A DNA stretch of 10,000 nucleotides from Kiritimatiellota bacterium (lineage in GTDB: Bacteria > Verrucomicrobiota > Kiritimatiellia > JAAZAB01): the NCBI GenBank assembly GCA_008636095.1, contig VSJD01000078.1, positions 1-10,000 on the forward strand, in the 5' to 3' direction. The notes below the pieces were generated by a model, which was given only the letters and a program-made list of their open reading frames with translations, ran no database searches and was not told where the DNA came from. The translations under genes were made by a program, and so were the position numbers. Position 1 is the stretch's first letter. Each line of letters begins with the position of its first letter. This document shows, in pieces, positions 5,931-10,000 of the stretch.

Positions 5931-7253
5931 TCACTCCGCCTCCAGCAGTTCCAGTCTTAACATATTGAGGGCTGCCTTTGCCGCGCGCTCCCGGATCATG
6001 GAGCGATCACCCGACAATAAAAAACGTTTTGCCACCACGCGGGTTTGACCGGCCACAGCCGGTGTGCCGGCCACAGCCGGTGTGACGGCCACAGCCGGTG
6101 TGCCGGCCACAGCCGGTGTGACGGCCACATGTTTCCCCAGGCCGATCCAGACGGTGCCCACCGGTTTTTCCGGCGAACCGCCCTCGGGCCCGGCCACGCC
6201 GGTCAGCGCCAGCGCATAATCGCCCCCAGATCGCTGTAAAGCTTCCTCCGTCATTTGCCGCACAACCTGTTCACTTACCGCGCCCTCCCGGGCAATGAGA
6301 TCGTCCGAAACCCCCAGGGCCGCGGTCTTCATGCGATTGGCATACACGATCCACCCGCCCAGGAACCAGGCGCTGGAGCCCGGTACTTCCGTTAGCATCG
6401 CTGCCACCAGTCCCGCCGTACAGCTCTCGGCCGTTGTCACGGTCCGATGCCGCGCATGCAAAATCTCACCCACGACCACCGCCAGCGACACCTCCCCTTC
6501 GCTGAAAACGGACGTGCCCAGCTTCTGTTTGACGACGCTCACGACGCAGTCCAATTCAGTTTGGGCCTGCAAGCGTGTCGGAAAATCACTGCGGATTCGA
6601 ATGGACACGATGCCGGCTGAAACCGTTGTACCGACCATCGGATTCCGATCCCGCCGCATCAGGTCACCCAGCGCTTCGCCCACCATGGATTCGCCGATAC
6701 CGAAAGTATTAATCTTTCGCGTCAAAATAGTCCGTCCGGCCTGGGCGGCGATCAAGGGCGCCAGATGCTGCTCAAACATGGCCTTCATTTCGAATGGAAC
6801 GCCGGGCATGGCAAAGACCAGCGCGCGTCCGATTGCCAGGCGCAGTCCCGGGGCCGTGCCCTGCGGATTATCGAGCACCATGGCGCCCGCGGGAGCCATG
6901 GCCTGCTGACGATTGCTTGCGGTCATCATGCGGCCACGGTCTTTAAAAAACTGCTCGATCCTGGCTAGCGACGGTGCATGCAGAACCAGAGGCGCACCGT
7001 GGAGCTCAGCCAAAGCTTGCCGCGTCAAGTCATCCTGGGTTGGCCCAAGTCCGCCGGTGATTACCACCCACTCGGCCAATTCCGTTGCCAACCGCACGGC
7101 TTGGACAATTGCCCCTTGGTCATCCGGCACGGTCAAGTGCGACCGGGTCAAGATGCCCATTTCCGCCAGCCGTGCGCTGAGCCAGGCGCTATTGGTATCC
7201 ACAACCTGCCCCAGGGTCAACTCATCGCCCACGGATATAATGATTACCTGCAT
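5931..7253 (-). CDS. cinA: CinA-family protein (COG1058 plus NMN amidohydrolase domain)
   Basis: This encodes 440 residues; CinA proteins are usually about 400-430. The N-terminal half is a MoCF-like nucleotide-binding fold, linked in the family to ADP-ribose pyrophosphatase activity. The C-terminal half is a PncC-type nicotinamide mononucleotide amidohydrolase, which recycles NMN left by NAD-dependent ligases. Visible motifs are TGGLGPTQDD (66-75), NPQGTAPG (129-136), MPGVPFEM (149-156), AESCTAGL (275-282) with the likely catalytic serine, ALTGVAGPEGG (349-359) and KPVGTVWIG (363-371). Residues 376-402 are an alternating TPAVAG/TPAVAV run inserted between the strand ending GLGKH and VVAKRFLLSGDR, where relatives have a short turn. 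ATG 7253 is chosen because MQVIIISVGDELTLGQ aligns with the family start. No strong ribosome binding site is seen. It sits 15 bp behind the acetyltransferase gene, so the two are probably one operon. Confidence 0.93.
   Translation of the reverse strand: MQVIIISVGDELTLGQVVDTNSAWLSARLAEMGILTRSHLTVPDDQGAIVQAVRLATELAEWVVITGGLGPTQDDLTRQALAELHGAPLVLHAPSLARIEQFFKDRGRMMTASNRQQAMAPAGAMVLDNPQGTAPGLRLAIGRALVFAMPGVPFEMKAMFEQHLAPLIAAQAGRTILTRKINTFGIGESMVGEALGDLMRRDRNPMVGTTVSAGIVSIRIRSDFPTRLQAQTELDCVVSVVKQKLGTSVFSEGEVSLAVVVGEILHARHRTVTTAESCTAGLVAAMLTEVPGSSAWFLGGWIVYANRMKTAALGVSDDLIAREGAVSEQVVRQMTEEALQRSGGDYALALTGVAGPEGGSPEKPVGTVWIGLGKHVAVTPAVAGTPAVAVTPAVAGTPAVAGQTRVVAKRFLLSGDRSMIRERAAKAALNMLRLELLEAE
6051..6131. 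repeat. 18-bp tandem repeat inside cinA
   Basis: Four full units of GGCCACAGCCGGTGTGCC or GGCCACAGCCGGTGTGAC alternate at 6051, 6069, 6087 and 6105, followed by a partial GGCCACATG, giving a 36-bp higher-order period. The first copy with its flank reads ACCGGC-CACA-GCCGGT, an inverted repeat. The repeat encodes alternating TPAVAG and TPAVAV on the - strand. Near-perfect identity of alternate copies implies recent expansion. Confidence 0.92.
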
Positions 7254-7268
7254 GATGAAATATTTTAA

Positions 7269-8033
7269 TTATTTCAGCAGTTGTACCATGATCACCGAAT
7301 AGCGGATATCGTCCACTCCCGGTACAATCCGCATAAACGGCCGCCGGCCAATCGGCCGCCGGCCGCGGCGCGCGAAACCCATTTTTTCAAAAAGTGCAAG
7401 TGCCGCCATATTATCCTCTCGCGCACTCAAATGCACGCCGGGAATACCGGCCGCGCGCAACTGGGCCAGAAATTGATTGATGAGCTGGCGGCCAATACCC
7501 TGCCCTTGCATCCCCTGCCGCAAATTAATATGCAGATGGGCGGGATATCCGGCCAGCGGCATTGCCCGATGACCCAACGACCGCCACCAGATTGGCAGAT
7601 TGCATCGGATCAATCGCCGCGTGGATGCGGTCCGCCAGGTTCCCCGCCAGAATGCCTTGAATAATGCCCGCGGCACAATACCCCAGAACATGATGCGTTT
7701 AAACACCCCGGTGTCGCGACAGCCCGTCAGGTAGCCCACCACCTCGCCGGTAATGACCGGCCCACCGGCGATGGCCGGCCGCTCGGCCACCCAGGCCGAC
7801 TCGGGCTCGAAGTCGGTATAATAATTCATCAACAGGTCAGCGATCAATTCCCGGTCCTCGAAAAACGCCTCCACCGGCGATGGCCGGTCCACCGGCGATG
7901 GCCGGTCCACCGGCGATGGCCGGTCCACCGGCCGTCCGGCATCTGCCGTGTCACAGCAAATTCGGCGCACTGCCACTCGGTCTCCGGCAGCGTATGGTCG
8001 AATGATCCACGATGCATGCATGACAGGTTCCAT
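7269..8033 (-). CDS. GNAT family N-acetyltransferase
   Basis: This 254-residue protein belongs to the GCN5-related fold, which transfers an acetyl group from acetyl-CoA to an amine; the acceptor is unknown. The N-terminus WIIRPYAAGDRVAVRRICCDTAD is the first strand and helix. YYTDFEPESAWVAE and EVVGYLTGCRDTG form the central strands. HLHINLRQGMQGQGIGRQL holds the acetyl-CoA loop Q176-G-Q-G-I-G181. The last part, GVHLSAREDNMAALALFEKMGF, is the usual motif B helix. Residues 34-54 are a DRPSPV tandem run placed in a loop, and residues 223-232 contain GRRPI-GRRPF, also repeat-encoded. ATG 8033 opens the frame. The ATG at 8021 (MHASWIIRP) is a plausible alternative, with GGA 7 bases upstream. The gene precedes cinA by 15 bp and is likely co-transcribed with it. 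Confidence 0.88.
   Translation of the reverse strand: MEPVMHASWIIRPYAAGDRVAVRRICCDTADAGRPVDRPSPVDRPSPVDRPSPVEAFFEDRELIADLLMNYYTDFEPESAWVAERPAIAGGPVITGEVVGYLTGCRDTGVFKRIMFWGIVPRALFKAFWRGTWRTASTRRLIRCNLPIWWRSLGHRAMPLAGYPAHLHINLRQGMQGQGIGRQLINQFLAQLRAAGIPGVHLSAREDNMAALALFEKMGFARRGRRPIGRRPFMRIVPGVDDIRYSVIMVQLLK
7338..7364. repeat. 15-bp-period GC-rich repeat at the GNAT C-terminus
   Basis: CGGCCGCCGGCC (7338-7349) and CGGCCGCCGGCC (7353-7364) are exact, separated by AAT, giving a 15-bp period. They encode GRRPI-GRRPF on the - strand. The word CGGCCAATCGGCCGC within it is identical to one unit of the array in the ABC-F gene. Confidence 0.88.
7762..7778. repeat. Single copy of the GNAT 18-bp repeat word, in another frame
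   Basis: CCACCGGCGATGGCCGG is identical to 17 bases of the tandem unit at 7870-7940 and about 90 bp from it. Here the - strand frame reads it as PAIAG; in the tandem array the same DNA reads as RPSPV. This points to DNA-level copying rather than duplication of a peptide module. Confidence 0.85.
7870..7940. repeat. 18-bp tandem repeat inside the GNAT gene
   Basis: Three exact units TCCACCGGCGATGGCCGG start at 7870, 7888 and 7906, followed by a diverged partial at 7924-7940. Each contains the inverted repeat ACCGGC-GATG-GCCGGT across the unit boundary. They encode DRPSPV on the - strand. The exact identity of the three units suggests recent slippage or unequal exchange. Confidence 0.92.
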
Positions 8034-8061
8034 AGGCCCCGATCAGGAATGGTTTATGGTT

Positions 8062-8089
8062 TCCGCCAGGCGGACCCGCCTCCGGCGGG
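8062..8089. repeat. Twin hairpins upstream of the GNAT gene
   Basis: TCCGC-CAG-GCGGA (8062-8074) is followed without a gap by CCCGCC-TCC-GGCGGG (8075-8089). Both are in the 5' leader of the GNAT-cinA operon (- strand). There is no T-run. They could be a small dispersed repeat or an mRNA leader structure. The rest of the spacer, 8090-8244, is AT-rich and shows no gene; the operon promoter may lie there but none is clear. Confidence 0.6.
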
Positions 8090-8244
8090 AATGGTCAATA
8101 GGCAACACGGCCAAGACAAAACATGCTTAACCCCAAAGTTAAATACATAGCTGACGATATATCAAAACCGACTTGAGTTTACCTTGCCAATTTAGACCTC
8201 GTGGCCCTTCGGAAAAATCTGTGTGGCAATTCATTTCTCCTCTG

Positions 8245-8272
8245 CCATTTACCATCAACCATTAACCATTTT
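8245..8272. repeat. Heptamer tandem repeat across the ABC-F stop codon
   Basis: Four degenerate 7-bp units, CCATTTA, CCATCAA, CCATTAA and CCATTTT, run through the end of the ABC-F gene. On the - strand they read AAAATGG, TTAATGG, TTGATGG and TAAATGG. The units encode MVNG and supply the TGA stop (8257-8255). A gain or loss of units would alter the protein's end, because seven is not a multiple of three. Confidence 0.75.
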
Positions 8273-10000
8273 GCATTCTTCATCAGCGGCCACCTGCTCC
8301 CACTCGGCATACAGGATCTTCAGGGATTCCACTACCTGCGTTAGTTCGCGGTTCAGCTCCATCGGTTTTCCGGGCGTGGTGTAGGTGACCGGATTTTCCA
8401 ATAGGGCGGCCAGCGTTTTTTGATGCATTTCGAAACGCTCGATATCCGCTTCCAGGCCGGAGCGTTTCTTTTCGCGTTCGCGGCGCCTTTTTGAGCACGC
8501 CTGCCGGGTTTCCGCCTCAAGGCGCCGCTGGGTTTTGCGCGTAGGACCATCTGGTTCGGTGGGACGGCCATCAGTCAATCGACTGTCGGTCAATTGACCG
8601 TCGGCCAATCGGCCGCCAGCCGTCAGGGCGCCCCGTTCGGACAGTGCCTGCGACCGATCGAGATAATACTGGTAATCGCCGGCATACGGCGTAAGCCGTC
8701 CTGCATGGATATGCAAAACGGTGGTGGCAATGGAACGGATGAAGTACACATCGTGACTGATGAACAGCAGGGTGCCTTTATACTGCCGGAGGGCGCCGAT
8801 CAGGGCCTCGATACTGGCCATGTCGAGATGGGTGGTGGGCTCATCCATCAGCAGGAAATTCGGCGGATTGAGCAACAGTTTTACAAGGGCCAGCCGGCTC
8901 TTTTCGCCACCGCTCAACACGGAGACGCGCTTGAACACATCATCGCCGCGAAACAGGAACGAGCCCAGGACGGACCGCGCGTTTTGTTCGCCCACCGGAT
9001 GGGACGCATCGAGCACTTCCTCCAGCACCGTCCGTCCGGCATTGAGCATATCAATGCGATGCTGGGCATAGTAACCGACCTTAACGTGCAGGCCGATTTC
9101 GCGGATGCCGCCCTGAACTGGGATTACGCCGGCCAGCAGTTTCAGCAGGGTGGATTTACCCGAACCATTCGGCCCAACGAGCACGGTGCGCTGACCGCGT
9201 TCCACGCTCACATTCAATCCCTGGTACACCAGGACTGGGCCGTAGGCCTGGTGAACATCGGTCAGCGTGGCAACTTTCAGCCCAGTCCGCGGCGGCTGGG
9301 GCCAATGAAACGCAATCGTTCGATCCACGGCGGCAGGCGCCTCAATTTTTTCCATGCGTTCAATTTGCTTCAACTTGCTTTGGGCCTGGGACGCCTTGGT
9401 GGCCTTGGCGCGGAAACGGTCGGCAAACCTCTGGAGGGCCTCGATCTCCTTCTGCTGGTTCTTATAAGCCGCCCATTGCTGTTCATGGCGCATGGTGCGC
9501 TGGGTCACATAGGCATCGTAATTGCCGCGGTAGCGGATGATACGCTCCTGGGCGATTTCGAAAATACTGCCGACCAGCTGATTGAGTAATTCGCGGTCGT
9601 GGGAGATCATCAGGATGGCGCCGGGATAGGTTCGCAGATAATCCTGGAACCAGATCAAAGATTCGATATCCAGATGGTTGGTGGGTTCATCCAGCATCAG
9701 CAGGCCGGGTTCCTGCACCAGCAGGCGCGCCAGGTGGGCGCGCATGATCCATCCGCCGCTGAGCGTGCTCGTCGGCCGCTGAAAATCCGATTGGCGGAAG
9801 GCCAGCCCAGCCAGGATCCGCTGGGCTTTCGGTTCCAGTTCATAGAGGCGCCATTCGTCCAACCGGGCCTGGGTGGCATGCCAGGCATCGCTGTTCGGTT
9901 GTTGCGTGCGCAAGATGTTCCGCAAGGTCGTGATTTCCGGCGAAACCGTCGTTGCCAGTTCAAGGACTGTTTCGTGGCCACTGGGCTCGATTTCCTGGGG
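8255..10000 (-). CDS. ABC-F ATPase (Uup/YheS-like), 5' end outside window
   Basis: The C-terminal 581 residues of an ABC-F protein are present. These are soluble twin-ATPase factors that act on the ribosome near the peptidyl-transferase centre, or mediate antibiotic resistance. The frame is open to the window edge (PQEIEPSGHET), so the first Walker A is missing and TTG 9925 is not the true start. The first domain shows LSGGW near 9763, LLMLDEPTNHLD near 9711 and the histidine loop SHD. Then comes an inter-domain linker rich in charged helix (about 9500-9350), the region that reaches the ribosome in the family. The second domain has Walker A GPNGSGKST (9175), LSGGEKSRLAL (8917) and LLMDEPTTHLD, where the usual N is T. 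The C-terminus has a basic coiled coil, TRKTQRRLEAETRQACSKRR, preceded by a repeat-derived linker, LADGQLTDSRLTDGRPTE. It is probably a housekeeping translation factor. Confidence 0.93.
   Translation of the reverse strand, partial: PQEIEPSGHETVLELATTVSPEITTLRNILRTQQPNSDAWHATQARLDEWRLYELEPKAQRILAGLAFRQSDFQRPTSTLSGGWIMRAHLARLLVQEPGLLMLDEPTNHLDIESLIWFQDYLRTYPGAILMISHDRELLNQLVGSIFEIAQERIIRYRGNYDAYVTQRTMRHEQQWAAYKNQQKEIEALQRFADRFRAKATKASQAQSKLKQIERMEKIEAPAAVDRTIAFHWPQPPRTGLKVATLTDVHQAYGPVLVYQGLNVSVERGQRTVLVGPNGSGKSTLLKLLAGVIPVQGGIREIGLHVKVGYYAQHRIDMLNAGRTVLEEVLDASHPVGEQNARSVLGSFLFRGDDVFKRVSVLSGGEKSRLALVKLLLNPPNFLLMDEPTTHLDMASIEALIGALRQYKGTLLFISHDVYFIRSIATTVLHIHAGRLTPYAGDYQYYLDRSQALSERGALTAGGRLADGQLTDSRLTDGRPTEPDGPTRKTQRRLEAETRQACSKRRREREKKRSGLEADIERFEMHQKTLAALLENPVTYTTPGKPMELNRELTQVVESLKILYAEWEQVAADEECKMVNG
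8572..8622. repeat. Array of covarying 15-bp palindromic units in the ABC-F gene
   Basis: Three units lie in a row: CAGTCAATCGACTG (8572-8585), CGGTCAATTGACCG (8587-8600) and CGGCCAATCGGCCG (8602-8615), each followed by one base, then a partial CAGCCG. Each is an inverted repeat of five or more bases per arm around AATC/AATT. They encode the ADGQLTDSRLTDGRP linker between the second ATPase and the coiled coil. The last unit recurs in the GNAT gene at 7345-7359. Confidence 0.88.

Noticed and set aside
6051..6131. CRISPR array
   Set aside because: The units are contiguous with no unique spacers, sit in frame inside cinA, and there are no cas genes.
8594..9589. A 331-residue open frame on the + strand opposite the ABC-F gene
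   Set aside because: It is antisense to strongly conserved ATPase motifs and has no recognisable domain. High GC makes long antisense frames likely.

Overview
The window is about 57% GC by eye and bacterial. It holds one tmRNA gene and seven protein genes. Three genes are on the + strand (about 664-5022) and four on the - strand (about 5076 to beyond 10000). Where they meet, a lipoprotein gene and a secreted DUF4412-type gene are convergent. The organism cannot be named from the sequence. The tmRNA tag ending in LALAA, the FHA/PEGA pair, the Gram-negative style lipoprotein and the heavy load of small palindromic repeats would suit an uncultivated PVC-type (Verrucomicrobiota, Kiritimatiellota, Lentisphaerota) or Omnitrophota-like lineage. 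That placement is inference only.

Layout. 77-432: one-piece tmRNA (ssrA) with tag ANTELALAA. 433-663: spacer that begins with nested palindromes. 664-1974: 12-helix MFS transporter. 1975-2182: spacer with a possible promoter and a compact structured repeat. 2183-3505: FHA domain, one membrane helix, and a non-cytoplasmic C-terminal region. 3506-3672: spacer with two inverted copies of a CTGGATTCCCG/CGGGAATGACA repeat. 3673-5022: lipoprotein with five PEGA repeats. 5076-5753 (-): secreted DUF4412-like protein. 5754-5930: repeat-rich spacer. 5931-7253 (-): CinA-family protein. 7269-8033 (-): GNAT acetyltransferase, 15 bp upstream of cinA and probably co-transcribed with it. 8034-8254: spacer with twin hairpins. 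8255-10000 (-): ABC-F ATPase whose N-terminus lies outside the window.

How the genes may work together. The FHA membrane protein and the PEGA lipoprotein plausibly form a phospho-threonine-linked envelope pair. The rest are mostly housekeeping: trans-translation, nucleotide-damage or pyridine-nucleotide recycling by CinA, an ABC-F translation factor, and an acetyltransferase.

Most unusual signal. Three neighbouring - strand genes (CinA, GNAT, ABC-F) each carry short in-frame tandem repeats of palindromic DNA units, 15 or 18 bp long, in loops or linkers. Units are shared between genes. One DNA word is read in two different frames inside the GNAT gene. In the ABC-F linker three successive units keep their palindrome although the arm sequences change. 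This looks like a DNA-level element family that invades or expands inside coding sequence, comparable in principle to the palindromic elements known inside Rickettsia genes but much shorter.
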